This document shows, piece after piece, positions 24,457-32,804 of a stretch of 42,150 nucleotides of DNA. Made by a program: the position numbers and the translations under genes. The notes below the pieces were generated by a model that was not told the DNA's origin, did no database searches, and saw nothing but the letters and a program-made list of their open reading frames with translations. The first letter of the stretch is position 1; every line of letters begins with the position of its first letter. Source of the stretch: TMP-24 sp041397305. Its GTDB lineage: Bacteria > Pseudomonadota > Alphaproteobacteria > Rhodobacterales > Rhodobacteraceae. Where the stretch lies: positions 1-42,150 of the forward strand of contig JAWKWX010000023.1 of assembly GCA_041397305.1 (NCBI GenBank), given 5' to 3'.

Positions 24457-25683
24457 TCAGGCGGCCGCCTTGCCCAGGACCGAACGGATCAGTCGCCCGA
24501 GGCGGCCGATGCCGTCATCGATCATTGCCTCGTCGGCGCAGGAAAAGCTCAGGCGCAGGCTGTTGGCGTTCGACCCATCGGCGAAGAAGGCCCGGCCGGG
24601 GACGAAGGCCACCCGCTCGGTTTCCAGAGACCGGGCCAGCAACGCCGCCCCGTCCATGCCCTGCGGCAGGGTCAGCCAGACGAACATGCCGCCTTCCGGC
24701 CGCTGCCAGCGCACGCCTTCCGGCATCTCGCGCGCAAGCGCCGCCAGCATATGGTCGCGCCGCGCGCCATAGGTCGCGCGCAGCGTCGCCGTGTGGCTGT
24801 CGAACAGGGCTTCGGCCACGCGATGGGTAACGATCTGGTTCACGGTCGAGGAATGAAGGTCCGCCGCCTGTTTCATCAGCACGAGCCGCCCGATCACCTC
24901 TGTCGCCGCGCAGACCCAGCCCACGCGCAGCCCCGGCGCCAGGGTCTTGGAGAAGGATCCGCAATAGATCGTCCGCGCCGCCTCGATCGACCCCGTGCGC
25001 GCGATATCGAGCGCAAGGACCGGCGGCACCGGCGCGCCATCGAAGCGCAGCGCCTGATAGGCGCCATCCTCGATCACCGCGCAATCGAGCGCGCCTGCCA
25101 GATCCAAGAGCGCCTCGCGCCCCGACCGGTCCAGCGTTTCCCCGGTAGGATTGGCGAAGTCGGCGGAGAGATAGGCGAATTTCACCCGGCCGCCCGCCTC
25201 CTGCGCCGCCGCCGCTATTTCCTCCGCCGGGCGGTTGCCCTTGGGATCGAGCCGGTCATAGCGCGGCTCATAGGCGTTGAAGGCGCCAAGCGCGCCCAGG
25301 TAGGTCGGCCAGGTCACCAGCGCCGTGTCGCCGGGCGACAGCATCAGCTTGCCGAGATAATCGAGCGCCTGTTGCGAGCCCGAGGTGATCAGGATGTTCT
25401 CCGCCCCGCAGGGCACGCCGATCGCTGTCATGTGGGCAGCGAGCCAGTCGCGCAAGGGCCGGTAGCCTTCCGAGACCGAATATTGCAGGGCGCCCGCCGC
25501 CGCGCCGCCCGCAAGCGCCGCCGCGAAACCGTCGCGGAAGGCCTCCGCCGGGAAGAGCGCCGGATCGGGGATGCCGCCCGCGAAGGAAATGATGTCCGGC
25601 TGGTCGAGAAGCTTCAGCAGCTCCCGTATCTCCGACGCCTTCATCCGCGACGACCTGGTCGCCAGAACATCCGTCCACTGCAT
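24457..25683 (-). CDS. Class I/II PLP-dependent aminotransferase, 2-aminoadipate/multi-substrate type
   Basis: This 408-residue fold-type I aminotransferase has FAGGIPDPALFP (34-45), ITSGSQQALDYLGKLMLSPGD (99-119), FANPTGETL (176-184), Asp206 in EDGAY that contacts the PLP ring, and the Schiff-base Lys246 in GSFSKTLAPGLRVGW. The pattern matches the LysN/2-aminoadipate aminotransferase group, related to MocR domains but without an N-terminal HTH. ATG 25683 is selected because GGGAGGA lies 5 bases upstream; an ATG 15 bases earlier would overlap that site. Substrate is uncertain: aromatic, branched-chain or aminoadipate. The downstream DMT transporter is probably co-expressed. Confidence 0.88.
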   Translation of the reverse strand: MQWTDVLATRSSRMKASEIRELLKLLDQPDIISFAGGIPDPALFPAEAFRDGFAAALAGGAAAGALQYSVSEGYRPLRDWLAAHMTAIGVPCGAENILITSGSQQALDYLGKLMLSPGDTALVTWPTYLGALGAFNAYEPRYDRLDPKGNRPAEEIAAAAQEAGGRVKFAYLSADFANPTGETLDRSGREALLDLAGALDCAVIEDGAYQALRFDGAPVPPVLALDIARTGSIEAARTIYCGSFSKTLAPGLRVGWVCAATEVIGRLVLMKQAADLHSSTVNQIVTHRVAEALFDSHTATLRATYGARRDHMLAALAREMPEGVRWQRPEGGMFVWLTLPQGMDGAALLARSLETERVAFVPGRAFFADGSNANSLRLSFSCADEAMIDDGIGRLGRLIRSVLGKAAA

Positions 25684-25761
25684 CGAATCCTCCCGCAATC
25701 GGCGGCAGTCTCGGATGCCGCGAAAACTAAGTCAATAGACTTGACCTATTTCACGTCCCAA

Positions 25762-25816
25762 TCTTCCGTTTCCAGATATCCCGGGGGGTTTGGGGGGCAG
25801 AGCGCCCCTTCCGCAC
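25762..25816 (+). repeat. Dispersed gene-end hairpin repeat, copy 3
   Basis: CCAGATATCCCGGGG, then GGGGC (25794-25798) paired with GCCCC (25804-25808) across AGAGC. It abuts the hemE stop and is the most degenerate copy. Read in the hemE direction, the hairpin comes first and the CCGGGATATCT core second, as in copy 1. Confidence 0.5.
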
Positions 25817-26845
25817 TCAACCCCCGCGCACGGCGTCGATCATGCGCTGCACGTTAGCCGGGTCGGCATCGGGCGTGATGCCGTGGCCGAGGTTGAAGAT
25901 ATGCGGCCCGCCCGCGAAGGCGCGCACGATCCGGCGCGTCTCCTCGGCCAGCGCCGCGCCACCGGTGACCATGTGATGGGGGGCAAGATTGCCCTGCACG
26001 CAGCCGTCCTTCTGGACATGCGCCGCAGCCCAATCGGCGCTGACCGAATTGTCGAGCGCCACGCAATCGGCGCCGGTCGCGCGGGCGAAACCCACATAAC
26101 CCTCGCCCGCCTCGCGCGGGAAGGCGATGACGGGCAGGCCGGGATGGCGCCTCTTCAGCTCGGATATGATCCGCTTCACGGGCTTTACCGCGAAGTCGGT
26201 GAAATCCGCCCCTTTCAGCGACCCGGCCCAGCTGTCGAACAGCTTCACCACCTCGGCGCCCGCGTCGACCTGCGCGCTCAGGTAATCGACCGTCGCCTCG
26301 GTCAGACGGTCGATCAGCGCGGCGAAGGTCGCACGGTCGGCCGCCTTCAGCGCATGCGCCGGTCCCTGATCGGGCGTGCCCCGCCCGGCGATCATGTAGG
26401 TGGCAACCGTCCAGGGGGCGCCCGCGAAGCCGATGAGCGTGGTTTCCTTCGGCAGATCGCGCGACAGGATGCGCACGGTTTCATAGACCGGCGACAGAGT
26501 CTCGTGGATCGCGTCCGCCGGTTTCAGCCGCGCGAGGTCCGCCGCCGAGGTGATCGTCGACAGACGCGGGCCCTCGCCGGTCTCGAACCAGAGGTCCGCG
26601 CCGAGGGCCTGCGCGATCAGGAGGATGTCGGCGAAGAGGATCGCCGCATCGAACCCGTAGCGGCGGATCGGCTGCAGCGTCACTTCGGCGGCAAGGTCGG
26701 GCGTATAGCAAAGCGACAGGAAGTCCCCCGCCTTCGCCCGCGTCGCGCGATATTCCGGCAGATAGCGCCCGGCCTGCCGCATCATCCAGATCGGCGGCAC
26801 CGGCTGACGCTCGCCCTTCAGGGCCGTGAGGATTGTCTTGGTCAT
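25817..26845 (-). CDS. hemE: Uroporphyrinogen III decarboxylase
   Basis: HemE removes four carboxyl groups from uroporphyrinogen III to give coproporphyrinogen III. The 342-residue protein has the signatures PIWMMRQAGRYLPEYR (18-33, with active-site Arg23 and Arg27) and GFDAAILFADILLIAQALG, containing the catalytic Asp region. It also has GFAGAPWTVATYMIAG and the C-terminal HMVTGG...FNLGHGI. ATG 26845 follows AGGAGC. It is divergent from hemC across 106 bases, so both may share control. The substrate supplied by hemC (via HemD) and the product used by hemF link all three heme genes in this window. Confidence 0.97.
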   Translation of the reverse strand: MTKTILTALKGERQPVPPIWMMRQAGRYLPEYRATRAKAGDFLSLCYTPDLAAEVTLQPIRRYGFDAAILFADILLIAQALGADLWFETGEGPRLSTITSAADLARLKPADAIHETLSPVYETVRILSRDLPKETTLIGFAGAPWTVATYMIAGRGTPDQGPAHALKAADRATFAALIDRLTEATVDYLSAQVDAGAEVVKLFDSWAGSLKGADFTDFAVKPVKRIISELKRRHPGLPVIAFPREAGEGYVGFARATGADCVALDNSVSADWAAAHVQKDGCVQGNLAPHHMVTGGAALAEETRRIVRAFAGGPHIFNLGHGITPDADPANVQRMIDAVRGG

Positions 26846-26884
26846 CGGGCGCTCCTTCGGCTCCCTTCAATGGCCCCGGCGACC

Positions 26885-26895
26885 CCTTGTCAAGG
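26885..26895 (-). promoter_or_regulatory. Palindrome carrying a consensus -35 for hemE
   Basis: CCTTGTCAAGG is a perfect 11-base inverted repeat centred on one base. On the minus strand it contains TTGACA, a perfect -35 for hemE; on the plus strand it reads TTGTCA. The matching hemE -10 is weak. A shared operator for the divergent hem genes is possible. Confidence 0.4.
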
Positions 26896-26916
26896 TGGGC
26901 GCGGCATTCGCGCCCA

Positions 26917-26942
26917 TTGCGCGGCAGTGGTCTGCGGGCTAG
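26917..26942 (+). promoter_or_regulatory. Possible hemC promoter
   Basis: TTGCGC (26917-26922) is followed after 16 bases by CTAG (26939-26942), the same architecture as before rpsT and metK. It lies only 10 bases before the ATG, so a transcript from it would be leaderless or nearly so. That makes the call tentative. Confidence 0.3.
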
Positions 26943-26951
26943 GGAAAGGCC

Positions 26952-27890
26952 ATGCAACGGCCAGACGAGAAAAATCCCTTCCGCATCGGCACCCGCGGCT
27001 CGCCGCTGGCGCTTGCCCAGGCGCACGAGACGCGCGACCGGCTGATGGCCGCTTTCGGCCTGCCCCAGGCGGCGTTCGAGATCGTGGCGATCAAGACCAC
27101 CGGCGACCGGGTGCTCGACCGGCCGCTGAAGGAGATCGGCGGCAAGGGCCTTTTCACCCGAGAGATCGAGGAGGCGCTGAGCGAGGGCGCCATCGACATC
27201 GCCGTCCATTCGATGAAGGACATGCCGACCTTGCAGCCCGAAGGGCTGATGCTCGACTGCTGCCTGCCGCGCGAGGATGTGCGCGATGCCTTCGTTTCGC
27301 CGTCGGTCGCCACGCTCGCCGATCTGCCGCCGGGCGCTGTGGTCGGCTCCTCCTCGCTTCGCCGCCGGGCGCAGCTTGCCCACCGGCGGCCCGACCTGAG
27401 GCTGGTGGAGTTCCGGGGTAACGTCCAGACCCGCCTGAAGAAGCTTGGGGACGGCGTGGCGGTCGCCACATTCCTTGCCATGGCTGGTCTCAACCGTCTT
27501 GGCATGGCCCATGTCGCCCGCGCGGCAATTGAACCCGAAGACATGCTGCCCGCTGTCGCCCAGGGCGCGATCGGGATCGAACGGCGGGGGGCCGACGGCC
27601 GCGCCGCCGAGATGCTGGCAGCCATCCATCATCGGCCGACCGGCGACAGGCTCGCCGCCGAACGCGCCTTCCTGAAGCGGCTCGACGGTTCCTGCCAGAC
27701 CCCGATCGCCGGGCTTGCGGTTCTCGACGGGGCGAACCTCTGGCTCCGTGGCGAAATCCTCCGCCCCGACGGATCGGACGCGATCGCGGGCGAGCGGCGC
27801 GTCAGCATCGCCGACGGGGCGGCAGCGGGCGACGATCTTGCACGGGAATTGCTCGCGAAGGCCCCGAGGGGATTCTTCGACCAGAGCTAG
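26952..27890 (+). CDS. hemC: Hydroxymethylbilane synthase (porphobilinogen deaminase)
   Basis: HemC joins four porphobilinogen units into hydroxymethylbilane. The 312-residue protein contains RIGTRGSPLALAQA (11-24), Lys65 and the GGKGLFTREIE segment, the catalytic Asp90 in HSMKDMP, the SSLRRRAQL arginines (134-142), FRGNVQTRL, and the dipyrromethane-cofactor Cys248 in DGSCQTPIAG. Length and all key residues are intact. It is divergent from hemE. Its TAG stop and that of the convergent MFS gene occupy the same CTAG (27887-27890). Confidence 0.97.
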   Translation: MQRPDEKNPFRIGTRGSPLALAQAHETRDRLMAAFGLPQAAFEIVAIKTTGDRVLDRPLKEIGGKGLFTREIEEALSEGAIDIAVHSMKDMPTLQPEGLMLDCCLPREDVRDAFVSPSVATLADLPPGAVVGSSSLRRRAQLAHRRPDLRLVEFRGNVQTRLKKLGDGVAVATFLAMAGLNRLGMAHVARAAIEPEDMLPAVAQGAIGIERRGADGRAAEMLAAIHHRPTGDRLAAERAFLKRLDGSCQTPIAGLAVLDGANLWLRGEILRPDGSDAIAGERRVSIADGAAAGDDLARELLAKAPRGFFDQS

Positions 27891-29095
27891 CGGATTTTCA
27901 GCCCCGGCCCCGAACGGCGCCGGTCCAGCACGAGAAGCGCAGCGGACCCGAGCAGCGCGAGGCCCGCGCCGAAAAGCGCCACCAGCCAATATCCGGCAAG
28001 GGCTGTCCCGACGACAAAACACAATGCCGTCACCGCGTCGCCCGCGATCTTCTGCAGGGCCATCAGCGAGGCGCCCGCGCCGGGACGGTCGGCCAGAAGG
28101 TCCTGCATATAGGCGATAGGCTGCGTCAGGATCGCCGCGCCGCCCATGGCGCCGGGCAACAGCAGGAGCCAGACGAACGGCGTGGCGGCCAGCGGCGCAA
28201 GCAATGCCAGATGGCAGCAGTAAAGAACCGTCCCCGCAGCAATCACCTGTGTCTGACCGAAGCGCGCCAGCACCCGGGGCAGCATCAGCATGAACGGCAC
28301 CTCAAGCCCCGCAAGCCCCGCCGCATAGAGCGCGACGTCACCCGCCGGTCGGCCTGCCCCTTCAAGCACCAGCCCCAGAAGCGTCATGTAGAGCGCGACG
28401 ATCGAACTCGCCGGACCGAGAAGCACCACGCGCGCCATGACCGGCAGGGCAGACAGTTCGCGCAGCGCGGCACGAAGCGACAGCCCGCCCGCAACCTGCC
28501 CGCCTGCCTGTACCCGACCGGCCCGCCACAGGACCGCGACCAGAACAAGTGCCGCCGCGCAGGCGGCCGGATAGACCCAGAGGATGTCGATGCCGGTGCG
28601 AAAAAGCACTGACCAGACCGGCAGCACCAGCACCCAGGGCAGCGCGAACCCGGCGCGGATGGTGGTGAGGATCGCCGGACGTTCCGCCTCGGGCCGCGCC
28701 GCCGCCGCCTCGCGGGCGAGCGCGAAGCTTTGCACGAAAAGCGTGCCGCCGAAGGGGGTCAGGACGCCATGCGCCAGAAGGAAGACTGGGGCGGTCGGGA
28801 AAAGGCTCATCAGCCCAGTCCCGGTTGCCAGCGCACCCGCCGCGGCAAGCGACAGGCGGCGGCGGTCAAGCCGCTGATCGCCGAGGATGCCAAAGAGGAC
28901 CGAACTGGTGACGAAGACCGTCGAGGCACAGACGATCATCGCGGCAAAAACTTCATGCGACAGGCCCAGCCGCTCGATCCCAATAAGCGATGTATAGGGC
29001 GCGAGCGTCGCCCCGATCACCCCGTTCAGGATCAGCAGAAGCGCCGCGAGCCTAAGCCCGGGCGTGCGAAGGACAGGGCCAAGCGCGGGGATCAT
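27887..29095 (-). CDS. MFS transporter (sugar-efflux/SET-like)
   Basis: A 402-residue protein of about twelve hydrophobic segments with an MFS layout: LLILNGVIGATLAPYTSLIGIERLGLS at the start, then SSVLFGILGDQRLDRRRLSLAAAGALATGTGLM, the loop 2-3 motif form GxxxDxxxxRR. The overall pattern recalls the SET sugar-efflux branch, but substrate cannot be deduced. The ATG overlaps the TGA of the upstream FAD oxidase gene (ATGA), so the two are translationally coupled and the transporter probably handles the oxidase's substrate or product. It ends in a shared CTAG with hemC. Confidence 0.82.
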   Translation of the reverse strand: MIPALGPVLRTPGLRLAALLLILNGVIGATLAPYTSLIGIERLGLSHEVFAAMIVCASTVFVTSSVLFGILGDQRLDRRRLSLAAAGALATGTGLMSLFPTAPVFLLAHGVLTPFGGTLFVQSFALAREAAAARPEAERPAILTTIRAGFALPWVLVLPVWSVLFRTGIDILWVYPAACAAALVLVAVLWRAGRVQAGGQVAGGLSLRAALRELSALPVMARVVLLGPASSIVALYMTLLGLVLEGAGRPAGDVALYAAGLAGLEVPFMLMLPRVLARFGQTQVIAAGTVLYCCHLALLAPLAATPFVWLLLLPGAMGGAAILTQPIAYMQDLLADRPGAGASLMALQKIAGDAVTALCFVVGTALAGYWLVALFGAGLALLGSAALLVLDRRRSGPGLKIR

Positions 29096-30507
29096 GATCG
29101 GTCGGGAATGACCTTTCCGGGATTGAGGATCCCTTGCGGATCAAGCGCCGTCTTCAGCGCCCGCATGACGTCGAGCGCGACCGGATCCTTCCGGCGCGCC
29201 ATCGAGCCTTTCTTCGACAGCCCGATGCCATGCTCGGCCGAGAAACTGCCGCCCAGATCGGCGACGATCGCTTCGACATCCTCCATCAGCCGGGCTTTCA
29301 GATCCTTGCCGCCCGAAGCGGGAACCACCGAATAATGCAGGTTGCCGTCGCCAAGATGGGCGACCGTGATCGTGGTCGCGCCGGGGTCAAGCTTCGCAAG
29401 GCTTTCCAGCGCCCGGTCGAGGAATTCCGCCACCCGGTCGAGCGGTACGGAAATGTCGGTATCGACCGTGTGTGCCACGCCCACCATGATTTCCGCCGCC
29501 GCCTCGCGCCGCGCCCAGATCGCGCGGCGCTGTGCCTCGGTCTGGGCGATGACCGCGTCTATCACCAGACCCTCCTCGAACATGGTGCCCAGCACGTCCT
29601 CCAGAAGGGCGACCAGCGGCACCGTCCCGTCCGGCCCCGGATCGGCATCGCGGGGCGCGGTGGCGCCAAGCTCCACCAGGATCGTCACATCGTGAATTTC
29701 GGGAAAAGGCAGGCCGAGGTCGGGGCGGGCGGCCTTCAACCGCTCGTGATAGCCGCGCGGCATGAATTCGAACGCCTCGACCAGCCCGCCCGTGGCCGCC
29801 TGCAGCCGGTTGAGAAGGCCAAGCGCCGCCGAAAGATCGGGCACGGCCAGCACCGCCGTCGCATGGGCGCGCGGGGCGGGCACGAGCTTCATCACCGCCG
29901 CCGTGATGATGCCGAGCGTGCCTTCGGCGCCGATGAAAAGCTGCTTCAGGTCGTAGCCGGTATTGTCCTTGTGTAGCTCGCTCATCAGGTTCATCACCCG
30001 CCCGTCGGCAAGCACGACCTCAAGCCCGAGACAGAGCGCCCGCGTCGAGCCATAGCGCAGCACGTTCGATCCGCCGGCGTTGGTGGACAGGACGCCGCCG
30101 ATCATCGCCGAGCCGCGCGCGCCGAACCAGAGCGGGAAATAAAGCCCCTCGGCCTCCGCCGCCTCATGCAGTTGTGTCAGGATCACACCCGCCTCTACCA
30201 CCGCGAGCCGCGCGTCGCGCTTGACCGCACGGATGCGGTTCATACGCTCGACCGACAGGACCAGTTGCCCCTCGGCAACGGCGGCGCCGGTGATGCCGGT
30301 GCGCCCGGCGCTTGGCACGATGGCGATGCCTTCGGCAGCGGCAAGCTTCACGACCGCAGCGACCTCTGCGGTATTCGCAGGGCGGACGACCGCCATGGGC
30401 GTCCAGTCATATTCGCCCATCCAGTCGCGGGAATAGGGCGCGCAATCGGCGCCTGTCAGCAGGTTCGACGGACCGACGATCCGTGCCACCTGGTCAAGAA
30501 ATGTCAT
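29092..30507 (-). CDS. FAD-binding oxidoreductase, D-2-hydroxyacid (GlcD/D2HGDH/D-lactate) dehydrogenase type
   Basis: The enzyme family (VAO/PCMH flavoproteins) oxidises D-2-hydroxyacids such as glycolate, D-lactate or D-2-hydroxyglutarate with membrane quinone or ETF as acceptor. The 471-residue protein has the FAD-binding loop PSAGRTGITGAAV (65-77), GARGSAMIGGVLSTNAGGSN, and LRYGSTRALCLGLEVVLADG. The C-terminal cap has HLGDGNLHYSV and SAEHGIGLSKKGSM, which supply the metal and substrate ligands in D2HGDH-like members. ATG 30507 has GGAGGG 4 bases upstream. The specific substrate is not decided by sequence. It is coupled to the MFS gene by ATGA and divergent from the NADH:flavin oxidoreductase. 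Confidence 0.88.
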   Translation of the reverse strand: MTFLDQVARIVGPSNLLTGADCAPYSRDWMGEYDWTPMAVVRPANTAEVAAVVKLAAAEGIAIVPSAGRTGITGAAVAEGQLVLSVERMNRIRAVKRDARLAVVEAGVILTQLHEAAEAEGLYFPLWFGARGSAMIGGVLSTNAGGSNVLRYGSTRALCLGLEVVLADGRVMNLMSELHKDNTGYDLKQLFIGAEGTLGIITAAVMKLVPAPRAHATAVLAVPDLSAALGLLNRLQAATGGLVEAFEFMPRGYHERLKAARPDLGLPFPEIHDVTILVELGATAPRDADPGPDGTVPLVALLEDVLGTMFEEGLVIDAVIAQTEAQRRAIWARREAAAEIMVGVAHTVDTDISVPLDRVAEFLDRALESLAKLDPGATTITVAHLGDGNLHYSVVPASGGKDLKARLMEDVEAIVADLGGSFSAEHGIGLSKKGSMARRKDPVALDVMRALKTALDPQGILNPGKVIPDRS

Positions 30508-30603
30508 CGCGCCCTCCGATCTGCCGCCCAATCAACATTTCCTGACGCGATTTGACCAGAGGCTTCGTGAGGCTAAAGTGAAGATCGGCCCCGGAGGTGC
30601 CCG

Positions 30604-32640
30604 ATGTCGAATGATCCGCTGCTCACGCCCTACCGGCTGAAACATCTGACCCTGAAGAACCGGGTGATGTCGACCGCGCACGAACCCGCCTATTCCGAGG
30701 ACGGGATGCCGAAGGACCGCTACCGGCTTTATCATCGCGAAAAGGCCAGGGGCGGCATGGCGCTGACGATGACGGCGGGGTCGGCGGTCGTGTCGGCCGA
30801 CAGTCCGCAAGCCTTCGGCAACCTCCATGCCTATCGCGACGAGATCGTGCCCTATCTCAAGGCGCTGGCAGACGACGTGCACGAACATGGCGCGGCCGTG
30901 ATGATCCAGCTTACCCATCTCGGCCGCCGGACGGGCTGGAACAAGGCCGACTGGCTGCCTGTCCTTTCGGCCTCGCCGATCCGCGAACCAGCCCACCGTG
31001 CCTTCCCGAAGGAAGCGGAAGATTGGGATATCGAACGGATCGTGCGGGATTATGCCGATGCGGCGGCGCGGATGCAGGCGGCGGGCCTAGACGGGATCGA
31101 GTTCGAAAGCTACGGCCATTTCATGGACAGCTTCTGGTCGCCCGCCACCAACCGGCGGACCGACGAATGGGGCGGGTCGCTCGACAATCGCCTGCGCTTC
31201 ACCCACCGGGTCCTGGATGCGGTGCGGGCGGCAGTGGGGCCCGATTTCATCGTGGGCCTCAGGCTGGTCGCTGACGAGGATTGGGACAAGGGCCTTTCGC
31301 GCGAGGAAGGGGTGGAGATTGCCCGGCGGCTCGCGGCCTCCGGCAAGATCGATTTTCTGAACCTGATCCGCGGCCATATCGATACAGACGCGGCCCTGAC
31401 CGGCGTGATCCCGATTTCCGGCATGGCCTCGGCCCCGCATCTCGATTTCGCGGGCGAGGTCCGGGCGGCGACGAAATTCCCGGTCTTTCACGCGGCGAAG
31501 ATTTCAGACGTGGCGACGGCGCGGCATGCGATCGCCGCGGGCAAGCTCGACATGGTCGGCATGACGCGGGCGCACCTGGCCGATCCCCATATCGTGCGCA
31601 AGGTGATGGCGGGCATCGAGGACCGGATCAGGCCCTGCGTGGGCGCGACCTACTGCCTCGACCGGATCTACGAGGGCGGCGAGGCGCTGTGCATCCACAA
31701 TGCGGCAACGGGCCGCGAGGGGCGGATGCCGCACGATATACCGCGCGCTGAGGTCGGGCGGCGGGCGGTGATTGTCGGCGCCGGACCGGCGGGGCTCGAG
31801 GCCGCGCGCGTGGCGGCGGAGCGCGGGCATGAGGTCACGGTCCTGGAGGCGGCGGACCGGGCAGGCGGGCAGGTCAACCTTCTGACCCAGAACCCCAGGC
31901 GGCGCGAGATGATCGGGATCGTGGACTGGCGCCTTGCCGAGCTGGAGCGGCTGGGCGTGGACATCCGCTACAATTGCTTCGCCGAGGAAACCGATGTTCT
32001 GGCGCTTGCCCCTGACGTGGTGGTGATCGCCACCGGTGGCCTGCCGCAAATGCCGGAGATGGCGGGCGCCGATCTGGCGATCTCGAGCTGGGACGTGATC
32101 TCCGGTGCGGTCAAGCCCACGGGTCGCGTGATGGTCTATGACGACGGCGGCGCGCATGCGGGCATGACGGCGGCCGAGATGCTGGCGCGCGCGGGCGCGG
32201 AGGTGGAGCTGGTGACGCCCGAGCGCTTCTTCGCGCCGGACATGGGCGGCATGAACCATGTGCCCTACATGCGCGCCTTCCACGAGACCGGCACGCGCAT
32301 CACCATCAATACCCGCGTGACCGCTGCGGCGCGGGCAGGCAACGGGCTGACGGTGACGCTCGGATCCGATTTCGCGCCCGGCTGGCAAGAGGAGCGGCAG
32401 GTCGATCATCTGGTGGCCGAGCACGGCACGCTGCCGATGAGCGACCTTTATTTCGCGCTGAAGCCCGCCAGCCGCAATCTCGGCGCGGTGGACTATGCCG
32501 CCCTGACCGATAGCGGCGATCCGTTCCCGGCGAGCAAGCCGGCCGGGGCCTTCACGCTTTACCGCATCGGCGATGCCGTCCAGTCGCGCAACATCCACGC
32601 CGCGATCTACGACGCCCTCAGGTTCGGCATCCGCTGGTAG
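30604..32640 (+). CDS. NADH:flavin oxidoreductase, TMADH-like, N-methylproline/dimethylglycine demethylase type
   Basis: This 678-residue enzyme has an N-terminal FMN barrel (about 1-340: LTPYRLKHLTLKNRVMSTAHEP, IQLTHLGRRTGW, Tyr170 and His172 in ESYGHF, NRRTDEWGGSLDNR). A cluster-binding segment (345-363) follows, then a dinucleotide-binding half with GAGPAGLEAAR (392-402) and a second nucleotide fold near 500-530. Related enzymes remove N-methyl groups from trimethylamine, N-methylproline (stachydrine breakdown) or dimethylglycine; from memory the sequence is nearest the latter two. Cys345, Cys351 and Cys363 match TMADH [4Fe-4S] ligands, but the fourth position is Ala348. Start ATG 30604. 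The divergent oxidase-MFS pair may be functionally linked. Confidence 0.82.
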   Translation: MSNDPLLTPYRLKHLTLKNRVMSTAHEPAYSEDGMPKDRYRLYHREKARGGMALTMTAGSAVVSADSPQAFGNLHAYRDEIVPYLKALADDVHEHGAAVMIQLTHLGRRTGWNKADWLPVLSASPIREPAHRAFPKEAEDWDIERIVRDYADAAARMQAAGLDGIEFESYGHFMDSFWSPATNRRTDEWGGSLDNRLRFTHRVLDAVRAAVGPDFIVGLRLVADEDWDKGLSREEGVEIARRLAASGKIDFLNLIRGHIDTDAALTGVIPISGMASAPHLDFAGEVRAATKFPVFHAAKISDVATARHAIAAGKLDMVGMTRAHLADPHIVRKVMAGIEDRIRPCVGATYCLDRIYEGGEALCIHNAATGREGRMPHDIPRAEVGRRAVIVGAGPAGLEAARVAAERGHEVTVLEAADRAGGQVNLLTQNPRRREMIGIVDWRLAELERLGVDIRYNCFAEETDVLALAPDVVVIATGGLPQMPEMAGADLAISSWDVISGAVKPTGRVMVYDDGGAHAGMTAAEMLARAGAEVELVTPERFFAPDMGGMNHVPYMRAFHETGTRITINTRVTAAARAGNGLTVTLGSDFAPGWQEERQVDHLVAEHGTLPMSDLYFALKPASRNLGAVDYAALTDSGDPFPASKPAGAFTLYRIGDAVQSRNIHAAIYDALRFGIRW

Positions 32641-32649
32641 CCCGTCCGG

Positions 32650-32707
32650 GCCGCTCATCCTGCGCTACGCTTCTCTTCACCGGGGCGGCGCCCCGGCAAT
32701 GAGCGGC
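32650..32707 (+). terminator. Nested hairpin after the NADH:flavin oxidoreductase gene
   Basis: Outer arms GCCGCTCAT (32650-32658) and ATGAGCGGC (32699-32707) enclose inner arms CCGGGGC (32680-32686) and GCCCCGG (32690-32696). Both stems are perfect. There is no U tract, so it may stop transcription with Rho or protect the mRNA 3' end. Confidence 0.5.
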
Positions 32708-32804
32708 GAGAGGCGCGCTTCCGCCAATCGCGCTATGGTGAAACGCGCCCACCTTGACGCGAACCGCTCTGCCGGGGAGGCTGCCGAGCGAGAGGAGCCC
32801 ACCA

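Noticed and set aside
23197..25857. 886-codon plus-strand ORF across the DMT and aminotransferase genes
   Set aside because: Overlaps well-supported genes on the other strand and has no recognisable motif.
26846..26951. oriC beside hemE, as in Caulobacter
   Set aside because: The gap is only 106 bases, is occupied by divergent hem promoters and lacks DnaA boxes.
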